Assembly: GCF_026965555.1 (NCBI RefSeq)
Contig: NZ_CP114040.1
Coordinates: 10,204,001 to 10,268,000, forward strand
DNA length: 64,000 nt
Direction of reading: 5' to 3'
DNA from: Nannocystis punicea
GTDB lineage: Bacteria; Myxococcota_A; Polyangia; Nannocystales; Nannocystaceae
Below are positions 45,092 to 53,371 of the stretch, piece by piece (position 1 is the stretch's first letter; every line of letters starts with the position of its first letter). Position numbers and translations under genes: made by a program. The notes under the pieces were generated by a model, which searched no databases, was not told the DNA's origin, and saw only the letters and a program-made list of their open reading frames with translations.

Positions 45092-45931
45092 CTACTGACA
45101 GACCAGCGGCGCGCCGTCGAAGATCGTCACGGTGCAGGTCGGATCGGCCGCGCAGCCGCACACTCCGGCGTAACAGGTGTCCACGTTCTGTCCGCCCGCG
45201 CAATCGCTGTCGATCGCGCAGCCGCAACGCCCCGCCACGCACTGCGTGTAGCCGGGCAACCCCGAGTCCAGGCAGTCCTGATCGATCTGGCACACGCACC
45301 GACCCGACGGCACGTCGCAGACCGGGTGCCCGGTCTGGGCCTGACACGCCTCGTCGCCGGCGCACGGGCTCTGGCACGCCCCGGCCTCGCAGGTCGCGAC
45401 CGCCTGTCCGCACACAGTCACGTCGGGCCCGCCGTCGAACGCCGGCAGCATCTTCTCGACCAGCCCGAAGTCGGCGCAGGCGAAGGTCCCCGGGGTCAGC
45501 GCGCAGCGACCCGCGTCCGCGACCAGGACGCACGCCTCCCCGGTCGCGCACTCGCTCGGCCCCGCGCACGGGTTCTTCCACCCCGACAGCTCGGCCAGGC
45601 ACTGCGCGTCGCTGGTGCAGTCCGGGTACAGGCACAGGCCGTCGATGCAGCGGAAGCCGAGGTCGCCGCCGCCGATCCGGCAGTCGCGGTCGTTGTCGCA
45701 CTGCGACTGGCAGCGCTTGGCCTCGGCCCCGGTGGTGGTCGATTCGCCGCTCGTGCCAGTCGTGGTCGTCGCCGCCGTCGACGACGAGGTCGGCGAGGTC
45801 CCGGTCTCCGTCGCGGCCGTGGTCGAGGACGTGGTCGGCGGCTCGCTGGCCGTCCCGCCGTCCGCCGGGGGACACGCCGTCAGCAACACCACCAAGAGGC
45901 CGAAAGTTCGCATTCCGCCAGGCAACCCCAT
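45092..45931 (-). CDS. Cys-rich lipoprotein, EGF-like disulfide repeats
   Basis: 279 aa from the ATG at 45931, with the ATG at 45913 as an alternative start. Lipoprotein signal ends LLVVLLTACPP. A Thr/Ser-rich spacer (about 28-70) is followed by a region with some thirty Cys in short repeats, such as CQSQCDNDRDC, CIDGLCLYPDC, CQIDQDC and CGCAIDSDC. These resemble the myxobacterial Cys-rich, EGF-like and Notch-like stacks of surface lipoproteins. No enzyme motif. Correct folding would need a strong disulfide machinery such as the DsbA cluster. Confidence 0.8.
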   Translation of the reverse strand: MGLPGGMRTFGLLVVLLTACPPADGGTASEPPTTSSTTAATETGTSPTSSSTAATTTTGTSGESTTTGAEAKRCQSQCDNDRDCRIGGGDLGFRCIDGLCLYPDCTSDAQCLAELSGWKNPCAGPSECATGEACVLVADAGRCALTPGTFACADFGLVEKMLPAFDGGPDVTVCGQAVATCEAGACQSPCAGDEACQAQTGHPVCDVPSGRCVCQIDQDCLDSGLPGYTQCVAGRCGCAIDSDCAGGQNVDTCYAGVCGCAADPTCTVTIFDGAPLVCQ

Positions 45932-46476
45932 GACAGACGACCGTAGCGCATTTTCGCCCCTGGGCGAAGAAACCCGCGCATGCGGACCCCGCCCTCCACC
46001 CCCGAGAGCTCGTCCGCGCCGGGGCCCGTCTCCGCCGCTCGCTCATTCGCCCTTATGGACATGTCTTTAACAACATGTCCTTTCACGCACATTGCCGACT
46101 CCTCGAAGCCGGCACTGCCCGCTCCGAGGCAATCCATCCGACTGCATCACCACCAGCCTACTGAGAGCAGCAACATCCCCGACTCGGAGCCGGCGACCCG
46201 CTCCATCTCCGCGGCCCGCTCGCTGCAGTCCCCCTCCACTCCGCCGCCAACCACTGCGCACCGTGGGGCGAGGCGATCCATCACCTGCCGGGCGCACCAC
46301 CGCCGCGCTGCCGGCAGCGACATCGCCCGACGCCACCTCCGCCCCCCCTTCCCCGGCGCGAGCTGCAACCCGCCCGCGATGACGCCGACGCCCGCGCATC
46401 GCCTGCGTCCGCGCGGCCGCGAGCGCCCTGACGGCCCTTTGTGCCGCGCCCGGGGAAGTGGCACCATGGCCGCGCG
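45932..46476. other. 545-bp region with palindrome array, no gene
   Basis: No coding support on either strand. It contains a 16-bp palindrome TTCGCCCCTGGGCGAA (45953-45968), a possible operator 22 bp upstream of the Cys-rich lipoprotein start, and the array at 46057-46080. Its right end is the promoter region of the DUF4178 operon. Confidence 0.55.
46057..46080. repeat. Intergenic two-unit palindrome array
   Basis: GGACATGT (46057-46064) and ACATGTCC (46073-46080) form an inverted repeat; hexamers ACATGT at 46059 and 46073 are 14 bp apart. Followed by TTT. Confidence 0.8.
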
Positions 46477-47127
46477 ATGGAGCGCGAGCGCCAGGTGTCG
46501 TGCCCGCAGTGCGGGGCTCCGGCGCCGTTCCGCGGCACCGCGGTCTCCCTGGTGTGCGAGCACTGCGGCAGCACGGTCGTCCGCGCCGGCCTCGACGTCC
46601 GCCTCCTGGGCAAGGTCTCGGCCGTCGTCGACGACGGCAGCCCGCTGCTCCTCGGCGGCAAGGGCAGCTTCGCCGGCCGCGGCTTCGAGATCGTCGGCCG
46701 CCTGCAGCTCCGCTACGCCCGCGGCGCGTGGAGCGAGTGGTACCTGCAGTTCGCCGACGGCGTCGGCTGGCTCGCCGACTTCCAGGGCAACTTCGCCGTC
46801 ACCACCCCCGCCCCCGCGGGCGGCGAGCTGCCTGGCTTCTACAACATGTCCATCGGGACATGGCACAACGTACATGGCGTAGAGGCCATGATCGTCGATC
46901 GCCGGGCCGCCCGCTACCAGGGCGCCGAGGGCGTCCTGCCCTTCGTCGCCGAGCCCGGCCTCAACTTCTACGGCCTCGACCTCGCCGGCCCCGACGACCA
47001 GTTCATCAGCCTCGACTACGGCGTCGACCCCTTCCACACGCGGCCCGCGGTCTACCTCGGCCGGGCCGTCGAGCTGGCCGAGCTCGGCCTCGACCGCCTG
47101 CGCAGATTCGAGGGCTGGCGTGACTGA
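46477..47127 (+). CDS. DUF4178 zinc-ribbon protein (short)
   Basis: 216 aa from the ATG at 46477. N-terminal zinc ribbon CPQC and CEHC (residues 9-32), then a DUF4178 fold: GKGSFAGRGFEIVGRLQL, WSEWYLQFADGVGWLADFQG, and the repeat-like GVEAMIVDRRAARYQGAEG. DUF4178 proteins recur in operons with aminopropyltransferase-like enzymes and small membrane proteins; biochemical function is unknown. It overlaps the next gene by 8 bp. Residues NMSIGTWHN are encoded by a four-unit palindrome array. Confidence 0.85.
   Translation: MERERQVSCPQCGAPAPFRGTAVSLVCEHCGSTVVRAGLDVRLLGKVSAVVDDGSPLLLGGKGSFAGRGFEIVGRLQLRYARGAWSEWYLQFADGVGWLADFQGNFAVTTPAPAGGELPGFYNMSIGTWHNVHGVEAMIVDRRAARYQGAEGVLPFVAEPGLNFYGLDLAGPDDQFISLDYGVDPFHTRPAVYLGRAVELAELGLDRLRRFEGWRD
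46842..46893. repeat. Four-unit palindrome array in DUF4178 gene
   Basis: Hexamers at 46844 (ACATGT), 46858 (ACATGG), 46872 (ACATGG) and 46886 (CCATGA), exactly 14 bp apart. CATGTCC, loop ATCG, GGACATG is a perfect hairpin at 46845-46862. Confidence 0.75.
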
Positions 47128-48502
47128 GGCGACCACCGACGCGGCCGCCCCGCGCCCCGCCGAGTCCGCCCCGCAGCGGCTGTTCCGCGACGAGGCGCGG
47201 ACCGAGGCGGTGCAGTGCCTGGCCTGCGGCGGGCCGATCGCCCTGCGCGGCTTCGGGGCGATCCAGCGCGTCGTCTGCCCGGCCTGCGGCAGCCTCCTGC
47301 GCCCGGAGGACAGCGGCGCCCTGGCGCTGATCCACCGGGCCGCCCGCGCCCACCAGCCGTCGACCCTGCCGCTGCACGCCCGCGGCCGCCTCGACGGCGC
47401 GACCTGGGAGATCGTCGGCATCTGCTGGCGCGCCGTCTCGGTATGGGGGTGGCAGGAGTTCCTGCTCTACAACCCGTACCGCGGCTACCGCTACCTGGCC
47501 TGGTCGGCCGACGACGGCCACTGGTCTTTGGGACAGGTCATCCCCGGCGCGCCGAAGATCGTGCCGGGCAAGCAGCACGCGATCGAGCACCGCGGCCGCC
47601 GCTACCGCCACTTCTCCGGCGCCGACGCCCGCGTCACCTACGCCGAGGGCGAGTTCCCGTGGCAGGTCCAGGTCGGCGACGTCGCCCACGTCGACGACTT
47701 CGTGGCCCCGCCGCACGGCATCTCGATCGAGGAGGTCGCCGGCAGCGACGGCGTCGAGCTGACGCGCACGGCCATGCGCCACCTCGACCCCGCCGAGGTC
47801 TGGCGCGCCTTCGACCGCCCCGGCAAGCCGCCGAAGCAGAAGGGCGTCGGCATGCTCGCGCCCAACCGCTGGCGCGAGCAGGCGCGCTCGCTGTGGCTGT
47901 CGTGCCTGGTCCTGCTGGTCGCCTGGTACTTCGCGGTCGAGTTCGTCGCCGGCCGCGCCAGCGAGCGCGAGGTGTTCCAGGCCACCGACCTGCGGTTCGA
48001 CAGCGTCCTGTCGCAGGAGGTCACGATCGGCGAGCCTGGCTCCTACACCACGGTCGAGGTCTCGTTCACCGCCTTCCCGCTCGACAACTCGTGGGCGTTC
48101 GCCGAGGTGGTGCTGATCCCGCTCGACGGCGAGGACGCGATCGGCCTCGGCCTCGAGGCCGACAGCTACAGCGGCTTCGAGGGCGGCGAGTCGTGGTCCG
48201 AGGGCGACCGCCAGGCCGACCGGATCCTCGGCCGCGTCGCCGGCGGCCGCTACCTGCTGCAGGTCACCCCCGAGCGCGACACCAGCGCCCTCGCCGACAG
48301 CGACCCGTTCGGCGTCCGCCTCGGCGGCCCGTACGGGGTGCACAGCCCGGACACCTGGGCGATCCGCCTGCGCGAGGACGTGTTCCTCACCCGCTACGCC
48401 GTCCTGCCCGTCCCGATCATCCTCGGCTTCCCCCTGCTCGCCTGGCTGCTCGGCCGCCGCCGCGAGCGCAAGCGCTGGGCCGACAGCGACCACCCCAAGT
48501 GA
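47120..48502 (+). CDS. DUF4178 zinc-ribbon membrane protein (long)
   Basis: 460 aa from the GTG at 47120, overlapping the first DUF4178 gene. Zinc ribbon CLAC and CPAC (about 32-58), then a DUF4178 domain with GATWEIVGICWRAVSVWGWQEFLLYNP split by Pro/Tyr-rich turns, and HWSLGQVIPG. Two membrane segments (about 264-282 and 425-445) flank an extracytoplasmic beta-rich domain. A poly-Arg tail follows the second helix. It is probably the membrane scaffold of the operon. Confidence 0.85.
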   Translation: MTEATTDAAAPRPAESAPQRLFRDEARTEAVQCLACGGPIALRGFGAIQRVVCPACGSLLRPEDSGALALIHRAARAHQPSTLPLHARGRLDGATWEIVGICWRAVSVWGWQEFLLYNPYRGYRYLAWSADDGHWSLGQVIPGAPKIVPGKQHAIEHRGRRYRHFSGADARVTYAEGEFPWQVQVGDVAHVDDFVAPPHGISIEEVAGSDGVELTRTAMRHLDPAEVWRAFDRPGKPPKQKGVGMLAPNRWREQARSLWLSCLVLLVAWYFAVEFVAGRASEREVFQATDLRFDSVLSQEVTIGEPGSYTTVEVSFTAFPLDNSWAFAEVVLIPLDGEDAIGLGLEADSYSGFEGGESWSEGDRQADRILGRVAGGRYLLQVTPERDTSALADSDPFGVRLGGPYGVHSPDTWAIRLREDVFLTRYAVLPVPIILGFPLLAWLLGRRRERKRWADSDHPK

Positions 48503-48508
48503 CCCCAT

Positions 48509-48574
48509 GAACATGTTTAAAAGAACATGTCCATTTCGACCTGACCTTTTACCCCTGTCCGATTGACCATGTTC
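48509..48574. repeat. Five-unit palindrome array ending in a start codon
   Basis: Hexamers at 48511 (ACATGT), 48525 (ACATGT), 48539 (ACCTGA), 48553 (CCCTGT) and 48567 (CCATGT), in exact 14-bp phase. It starts 8 bp after the DUF4178 stop, and the last unit contains the ATG (48569) of the microprotein gene. ACATGTTT, loop AAAA, GAACATGT forms a hairpin. Confidence 0.8.
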
Positions 48575-48754
48575 CGCAAGGCCTACTGGATCTGCTCCGT
48601 CGCCGCCCTGCTGCTGCTGCTGTTCGGGGCCCGCTCGGGCGCGCTGCTGGCGGGCACGCCCGAGCGCGGCAAGGTCGAGCGCGACCCCGACGGCACGGTG
48701 CGCGGGCGGGCGGCCTTCGTCTGGCTCGGCGGCGGCTACCACGGCGGCAAGTGA
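48569..48754 (+). CDS. 61-aa membrane microprotein with Gly-rich tail
   Basis: From the ATG at 48569 (a TTG two codons earlier is possible). One N-terminal hydrophobic helix (about 8-28, CSVAALLLLLFGARSGALLA) is followed by a charged segment (ERGKVERDPDGTVRGR) and a short tail WLGGGYHGGK. No family recognised. It ends 1 bp before the aminopropyltransferase-like gene, so it is very probably real and co-translated. The conserved-looking Gly/Tyr/His/Lys end could be a modification site for the neighbouring enzyme; that is inference. The start codon sits in a palindrome unit. Confidence 0.7.
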   Translation: MFRKAYWICSVAALLLLLFGARSGALLAGTPERGKVERDPDGTVRGRAAFVWLGGGYHGGK

Positions 48755-48755
48755 C

Positions 48756-50294
48756 ATGTCGGCCGCGCCCGGGACCCGCCTGCTGCTCGCCTCGGTGCTG
48801 GTGGTCGCCACCTGCGGCCTCGTCTACGAGCTGATCGCCGCGACCATGGCGAGCTACCTGCTGGGCGACAGCGTCACCCAGTGGAGCCTGGTGATCGGCG
48901 TCTATCTCAGCGCCATGGGCCTCGGCTCGTGGCTGAGCAAGTTCGTGGTCACCGGCCTGCACGCGCGCTTCATCGCCGTCCAGCTGGTGATCGCCGCGGT
49001 CGGCGGCCTGTCGGCGGTGGCGCTGTTCTACGGCTACGCCTACCTCGCCAGCGTGCGCCCGCTGCTGTTCTCGATCCTGGTGATCGTCGGCACCATGGTG
49101 GGCCTCGAGATCCCGCTGCTCATGCGGATCGTCGGCGACGGCCAGGAGCTGAAGGACACTGTCGCGCGGGTGCTCGCGTTCGACTACGTCGGCGCGCTGC
49201 TGGCCAGCCTGCTGTTCCCGCTGGCGCTGCTGCCCCACCTCGGCCTGGTGCGCACCGCCCTGCTGTGCGGCCTGTTCAACGCCGCGGTCGCGCTGGCCTG
49301 CGCGTGGGTGTTCCGCGAGCACCTGCCGCGCCCGCGCGCCGCCCTCGCCCAGGCCGCGCTGGTCTGCGCCGCGCTGGCCGGCGGCCTCGTGTTCGGCGGC
49401 CGGCTCGAGCGCCTGGCCGAGCGCGAGCTCTACGACGCGCCGGTCATCTTCTCCGAGAAGACCGCCTACCAGCGCCTGACGATCACCCGCAGCGGCGCCG
49501 ACATCCGCCTCTACATCGACGGCAACCTGCAGTTCGCCAGCAGCGACGAGCACCGCTACCACGAGGCGCTGGTCCACCCCGCGCTGGCCGGCGCCGCCCC
49601 GCGCCGCGCCCTCGTGCTCGGCGGCGGCGACGGCCTGGCGGTGCGCGAGCTGCTCAAGTACCCGGGCCTCGAGCGCGTCGACCTCGTCGACCTCGACCCC
49701 GGCATGACCCGCCTGTTCGGCCGCGACCCGCTGCTGGTCCGCATCAACCACGGCAGCCTGTCCGACCCGCGCGTGCACGTGCACAACGCCGACGCCATGC
49801 GCTGGCTCGAAGAACATGTCCGAACGGCCAGCGACCCGTACGACGTCGCCGTCGTCGACCTGCCGGACCCCAACAACTTCTCGCTCGGCAAGCTCTACAC
49901 CGGCTCGTTCTACCGCCTGCTGCGCCGCGCCCTCGGGCCCGCCGGCGTCGGCGTGGTCCAGGCGACCTCGCCGTACCTGGCGCCGCGCTCGTTCTGGTGC
50001 GTCGTCAAGACCCTCGCCGCCGCCGAGCTGCACCCGCGCCCCTACCACGCCCACGTGCCGTCGTTCGGCGACTGGGGCTTCGTCCTCGTGTCCCCCGCCC
50101 CGCGCCCCGAGCCGACCCACCTCGCCGACGTCCCGCTCCGCTTCCTCGACGACGCCCTCCTGCCGACCCTGTTCGTGTTCCCGCGCGACCAGCAGCCGCC
50201 CGACGTCGACGCCAACCGCCTCAACGACCAGCTGCTCGTCCACTACTACGAGGAGGACCTGCGCGCCCTGCCCGGCCGCGGAGGCCGCGGATGA
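48756..50294 (+). CDS. Membrane-anchored polyamine aminopropyltransferase-like enzyme
   Basis: 512 aa, ATG at 48756. Residues 1-215 form about seven membrane helices (YELIAATMASYLLGDSVTQW; LGSWLSKFV). Residues 225-460 are a spermidine-synthase fold: TAYQRLTITRSGADIRLYID, YHEALVHPAL, the SAM-binding LVLGGGDGLAVREL and the catalytic-Asp loop VVDLPDPNNFSLGKLYT. Classical spermidine synthase uses decarboxylated SAM as aminopropyl donor. No SAM decarboxylase gene is nearby. Membrane fusion suggests it acts on an envelope substrate. The start codon overlaps an ACATGT palindrome. Confidence 0.88.
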   Translation: MSAAPGTRLLLASVLVVATCGLVYELIAATMASYLLGDSVTQWSLVIGVYLSAMGLGSWLSKFVVTGLHARFIAVQLVIAAVGGLSAVALFYGYAYLASVRPLLFSILVIVGTMVGLEIPLLMRIVGDGQELKDTVARVLAFDYVGALLASLLFPLALLPHLGLVRTALLCGLFNAAVALACAWVFREHLPRPRAALAQAALVCAALAGGLVFGGRLERLAERELYDAPVIFSEKTAYQRLTITRSGADIRLYIDGNLQFASSDEHRYHEALVHPALAGAAPRRALVLGGGDGLAVRELLKYPGLERVDLVDLDPGMTRLFGRDPLLVRINHGSLSDPRVHVHNADAMRWLEEHVRTASDPYDVAVVDLPDPNNFSLGKLYTGSFYRLLRRALGPAGVGVVQATSPYLAPRSFWCVVKTLAAAELHPRPYHAHVPSFGDWGFVLVSPAPRPEPTHLADVPLRFLDDALLPTLFVFPRDQQPPDVDANRLNDQLLVHYYEEDLRALPGRGGRG

Positions 50295-50301
50295 GCCGGC
50301 G

Positions 50302-50325
50302 CGACATGTCCTATCGGACATATCC
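50302..50325. repeat. Intergenic palindrome array after the aminopropyltransferase gene
   Basis: ACATGT at 50304 and ACATAT at 50318. ATGTCC, loop TATC, GGACAT is a perfect hairpin 9 bp after the stop codon. Confidence 0.8.
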
Positions 50326-50483
50326 CAAGAGCCCTGGCCCTGGGGCACGAGTTCGTGCGCGGACGGCGGCAGGAGCTGGACCTGGTCGATCTCCCACGGG
50401 CAGAACGTCTTGCTCATGTCGACTCTCATGAAGACGAATCGCGCAGAGCCGAGCGATGAACATCGTCGGCTCGTCGCGAGGAC

Positions 50484-50507
50484 TCTCATGTCTCTCGAGA
50501 CATCTCG
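50484..50507. repeat. Intergenic palindrome array
   Basis: TCATGT at 50486 and ACATCT at 50500. ATGTCT, loop CTCG, AGACAT is a perfect 16-bp palindrome at 50488-50503. Confidence 0.75.
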
Positions 50508-50653
50508 CATGCACGGCCTGCACGATCGCCTCGCACGGCGACAGCGGGGCCGGCGACGCTCTCCGCAGGCGGGCACGGAGCGGCGGAGTGGGACGCAGGC
50601 GGGAGGGGCCGCAGGCGACCGCGCGCAGGCGCCATCGTCCGCCAAGCACGAAC

Positions 50654-50677
50654 GAACCTGTCCTCGACGACAGCTCA
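50654..50677. repeat. Intergenic palindrome array
   Basis: ACCTGT at 50656 and ACAGCT at 50670, 14 bp apart, with CTGTC and GACAG arms. Confidence 0.55.
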
Positions 50678-50849
50678 CGATCGAAGCCCGAGGGCGCCGA
50701 GCACGTTGCCTGGGAGGGCCCCGCCGTCGCGAAGGACCCGCTCCGCCGCTCCGTGGCCGCCGTCACCCAGATCCCCACGGCCCCGCGCCTTCGGCCGCGC
50801 GATTTCCTGGACAGGCTCCTGGGGACGCGACTCGCCCCGGAGGCCCAGC

Positions 50850-52481
50850 GTGAAGCGGCGCGGCTTCCTCGGCACGGCCGCGGGCACCGTCGCGGCGGCG
50901 GCCTGCGGCCCCGGTGAGCCGCCCGCGCCGGCGGTCGAGTTCGCCGGCCCCGATCCCGCGCGCGGCCACCACCTGCGCGAAGGGACATGGCGCGAAGGAC
51001 CTGTCCACGAGACCATCCACACCGAGGTGGCGATCGTCGGCGCCGGCGTGGCCGGCAGCGCCGCCGCCTGGCGCCTAGGGCGGGCCGGCCTCGCCGACGT
51101 CCACCTGTTCGAGCTCGAGGACGACGTCGGCGGCACCGCCCGCGGCGGCGAGCTGCCGCGCTCGCGTCACCCGCTCGGCGCCCACTACTTGCCGACCCCG
51201 CCGGCCGGCTGCCCCGCGCTCGAGCGCCTGCTCGCGGACCTCGGCGTCATCCTCGGCCGCGACGCCGACGGCCGCCCCGAGTACGCGCCCTCGGCGATCG
51301 CCGCCGCCCCGCTCGAGCGTCACTTCGGCCGCGGCCGCTGGTACGAGGGCCTCTATCCCGCGACCGGCGAGACCGCCGACGAGGCCGCGCAGTGGGCCCG
51401 CTGGCACGCTCACCTGCGCGAGCTCGACGGCGGGCGCGGCGGCGACGGTCGCCCGCTGTTCGCCATCCCCGTCGCCCGCAGCAGCGCCGAGCTGCGCCAC
51501 CTCGACCGCGTCTCGTTCGCCGCCTACCTCGACGACCTCGGCCTCGTCAGCGAGCGCCTGCGCTGGGCCCTCGACTACGCCTGCCGCGACGACTACGGCT
51601 GCACCCTCGCCCAGACCTCGGCCTTCGCCGGCCTGCACCACTTCCTCGCCCGCGGCCTCGAGGAGACCCGCGGCGGCTTCATCCTCACCTGGCCCGAAGG
51701 CAACGCGCGGCTGGTCCGCGGCATGCTGGATCGCGCCGACCTCGGCGATCGCCTCCACCGCGGCGCCGCCGTCGTCGCCGTCGATCCGCAGGCCGGCGAG
51801 CTCCGCGTCCATCGCCCCGCTGACGGCCGGCGCCTGCGCGTGCACGCCCGCGCGATCTTGTGGGCCGCCCCCCGCTTCGTCCTCGGCCGCCTGCTCGTCG
51901 GCGCCGATCCGCTGGCGGCCGGCGCCCTGAGCTACGCGCCCTGGCTGGTCGCCAGCGTCGACGTGCGCACCGCCCCGCGAGGCGTCGGCGCCCGCCTCGC
52001 GTGGGACAACGTCCCGCTCGCCGGCCCCAGCCTCGGCTACGTCGTCGCCACCCACGGCGAGTCGGCCGACGCGCGCCGCCCCGGCGCAGTCCTCACCTAC
52101 TACGAACCGCTGTGCGGCGACGGCCCCGCCGAGCTCGCGGCCCAGCGCCAGCGCCTCCTCGCCGGCGACCCGAAGCACTGGGCCGACCACGTCGTCGCCG
52201 CGCTCTCGGCCATGCACCCCGGCATCGCCGCCGAGATCTCCCACGTCGCAGTCACCCGCTGGGGTCACGCGATGATCCGCCCGGTCCCCGGCCTGCTGTT
52301 CGGCGAGACGCTCGCCACGGCCCGCGCGCCCCTCGGCCGCCTGCGCCCCTGCGCCGCCGACGTCGCCGGCCTGCCGCTGTTCGAGGAGGCGTTCTATCAG
52401 GGCAGCAGCGCCGCCCTCGCCGCCCTCGCCGAGCTCGGCCGCGACGTCCCCGACGCCCTCGTCGACGAGCTGCCGGTCTGA
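50850..52481 (+). CDS. FAD-dependent amine-oxidase-like lipoprotein, Tat-exported
   Basis: 543 aa from the GTG at 50850 (GGAGG six bases upstream). The N-terminus VKRRGFLGTAAGTVAAAAC has a twin-arginine motif and a lipobox Cys, so the folded flavoprotein would be exported and lipid-anchored. FAD-binding EVAIVGAGVAGSAAAWRL near residue 60, then VGGTARGGELPRSRHPLGAH. A C-terminal FAD motif (LFGETL) and the HAMIRPVPG segment fit the flavin amine oxidase / protoporphyrinogen oxidase superfamily. Substrate unknown. Its position after the aminopropyltransferase-like gene suggests amine oxidation of the product. Confidence 0.85.
   Translation: MKRRGFLGTAAGTVAAAACGPGEPPAPAVEFAGPDPARGHHLREGTWREGPVHETIHTEVAIVGAGVAGSAAAWRLGRAGLADVHLFELEDDVGGTARGGELPRSRHPLGAHYLPTPPAGCPALERLLADLGVILGRDADGRPEYAPSAIAAAPLERHFGRGRWYEGLYPATGETADEAAQWARWHAHLRELDGGRGGDGRPLFAIPVARSSAELRHLDRVSFAAYLDDLGLVSERLRWALDYACRDDYGCTLAQTSAFAGLHHFLARGLEETRGGFILTWPEGNARLVRGMLDRADLGDRLHRGAAVVAVDPQAGELRVHRPADGRRLRVHARAILWAAPRFVLGRLLVGADPLAAGALSYAPWLVASVDVRTAPRGVGARLAWDNVPLAGPSLGYVVATHGESADARRPGAVLTYYEPLCGDGPAELAAQRQRLLAGDPKHWADHVVAALSAMHPGIAAEISHVAVTRWGHAMIRPVPGLLFGETLATARAPLGRLRPCAADVAGLPLFEEAFYQGSSAALAALAELGRDVPDALVDELPV
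50969..51020. repeat. Four-unit palindrome array in FAD gene
   Basis: Units at 50971 (ACCTGC), 50985 (ACATGG), 50999 (ACCTGT) and 51013 (CCATCC), all 14 bp apart. Encodes HLREGTWREGPVHETIH, the linker between lipid anchor and flavin domain. Confidence 0.65.
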
Positions 52482-52486
52482 CCCAC

Positions 52487-52510
52487 GATCATGTCTCCGA
52501 AGACATGTCC
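52487..52510. repeat. Intergenic palindrome array after FAD gene
   Basis: TCATGT at 52489 and ACATGT at 52503; CATGTCT, loop CCGA, AGACATG is a perfect 7-bp hairpin. It begins 7 bp after the stop codon. A degenerate third unit (CCCTGC) lies at 52517. Confidence 0.85.
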
Positions 52511-52563
52511 AAAAGACCCTGCCGGTCGCGGCGCGGGGTCACCCGCCGCTTCGGCCCTCGCCG

Positions 52564-52587
52564 TGACATGTCTCTTCAGACATCTTG
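52564..52587. repeat. Intergenic palindrome array
   Basis: ACATGT at 52566 and ACATCT at 52580; ATGTCT, loop CTTC, AGACAT hairpin at 52568-52583. Confidence 0.8.
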
Positions 52588-52638
52588 TCACTCCGCGCGC
52601 GGCCCGGCGGGTCACCCTGCCGCGGTCGCCGCCGCCCT

Positions 52639-52662
52639 CGACATGGCCTTTAAGACAGCCCC
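52639..52662. repeat. Intergenic palindrome array
   Basis: ACATGG at 52641 and ACAGCC at 52655, 14 bp apart, with GGC and GCC words flanking. Confidence 0.5.
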
Positions 52663-52789
52663 CACCGCCCCCCGCTCGCTGGGCACAAACAGCCCCGCCG
52701 CCGACCGCCGCCCGTCCGCGTCTGTCGATCTCGCGGGCGAGCGCTCTCGCCCGCCCCGCGCGGCCGCGGCCGCGGTATCCTTTTAAAAG

Positions 52790-53371
52790 ATGCCGCTGAC
52801 GCTCGCGCAGCTCGAGGCGCTCTCGCAGCAGACCTTCCCGACGAAAGCGGTCGCGCGGCGCGACCCCGACGGTTACGCAGCGCTCCACGCGACCATCGCC
52901 GAGGCGCTCCATCCGGTCGCGCGCGCGCTCGAGTTCGACATGAGCAGCTTCGTCGCCCGCGCTCAGGACGAGCTGCTGGCCCTGCCGCCGCACATCCTGC
53001 TCGTCTGGTGCGACGAGGCCGACCTGATGGCCTCGCTCTACGCCCTGCCCGAGTCGGACATCGCCGCCAACGTCGCCCAGGCGCTGCACGCCGTCGCCGG
53101 CCTGCGCTTCGGCGACCCCGCGCAGCTCCCGTCGGAGCAGCGCGGCGCGGTCCTGCGGATCATGGCCGCGATCGGCACGCCTCTCGCCCGCGACGTCGAC
53201 GACTTCTTCGCCGCCTACATCGACGGCGGCGCCCAGGACCCCGAGCTGCCCGTCCGCGCCGAGGTCGAGGCCCTGTTCGACCAGTTCGCCCCCTGCTACG
53301 TCGCTGACGCCGACGGCCTCGATCGCCGCTTCACCCGCGTCATCACCGTTCATCATCACATCGACGCATGA
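52790..53371 (+). CDS. Hypothetical protein, 193 aa
   Basis: Start ATG at 52790. No signal peptide or helix of membrane length, so cytoplasmic. Largely helical, with LTLAQLEALSQQTFPTKAVA near the start, a DEADLMASLYALPESDIAAN stretch and a Cys-containing end (FDQFAPCYVADADG). Family not recognised. It follows the FAD gene on the same strand and its stop codon overlaps the start of a palindrome array. It may belong to the DUF4178 operon. Confidence 0.65.
   Translation: MPLTLAQLEALSQQTFPTKAVARRDPDGYAALHATIAEALHPVARALEFDMSSFVARAQDELLALPPHILLVWCDEADLMASLYALPESDIAANVAQALHAVAGLRFGDPAQLPSEQRGAVLRIMAAIGTPLARDVDDFFAAYIDGGAQDPELPVRAEVEALFDQFAPCYVADADGLDRRFTRVITVHHHIDA

Larger units (their letters stand above)
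50295..50849. other. 555-bp gap with several palindrome arrays, no gene
   Basis: No open frame here has coding bias. It holds arrays at 50302-50325, 50484-50507 and 50654-50677, annotated separately. GGAGG at 50839-50843 is the ribosome site for the following FAD enzyme. Confidence 0.6.
52482..52789. other. 308-bp gap dominated by palindrome arrays
   Basis: No gene supported. The arrays at 52487-52510, 52564-52587 and 52639-52662 occupy a large share of it. The TTTTAAAAG at 52781 lies just before the next start codon and gives that gene an A/T-rich leader with no clear ribosome site. Confidence 0.6.

Noticed and set aside
45980..46882. Plus-strand open frame before and over the DUF4178 gene
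   Set aside because: No codon bias in its first half, and the second half is the wrong frame of a gene with zinc-ribbon motifs.
50456..50917. Open frame in the gap before the FAD gene
   Set aside because: No coding bias, crosses several palindrome arrays and overlaps the FAD gene's ribosome site in another frame.
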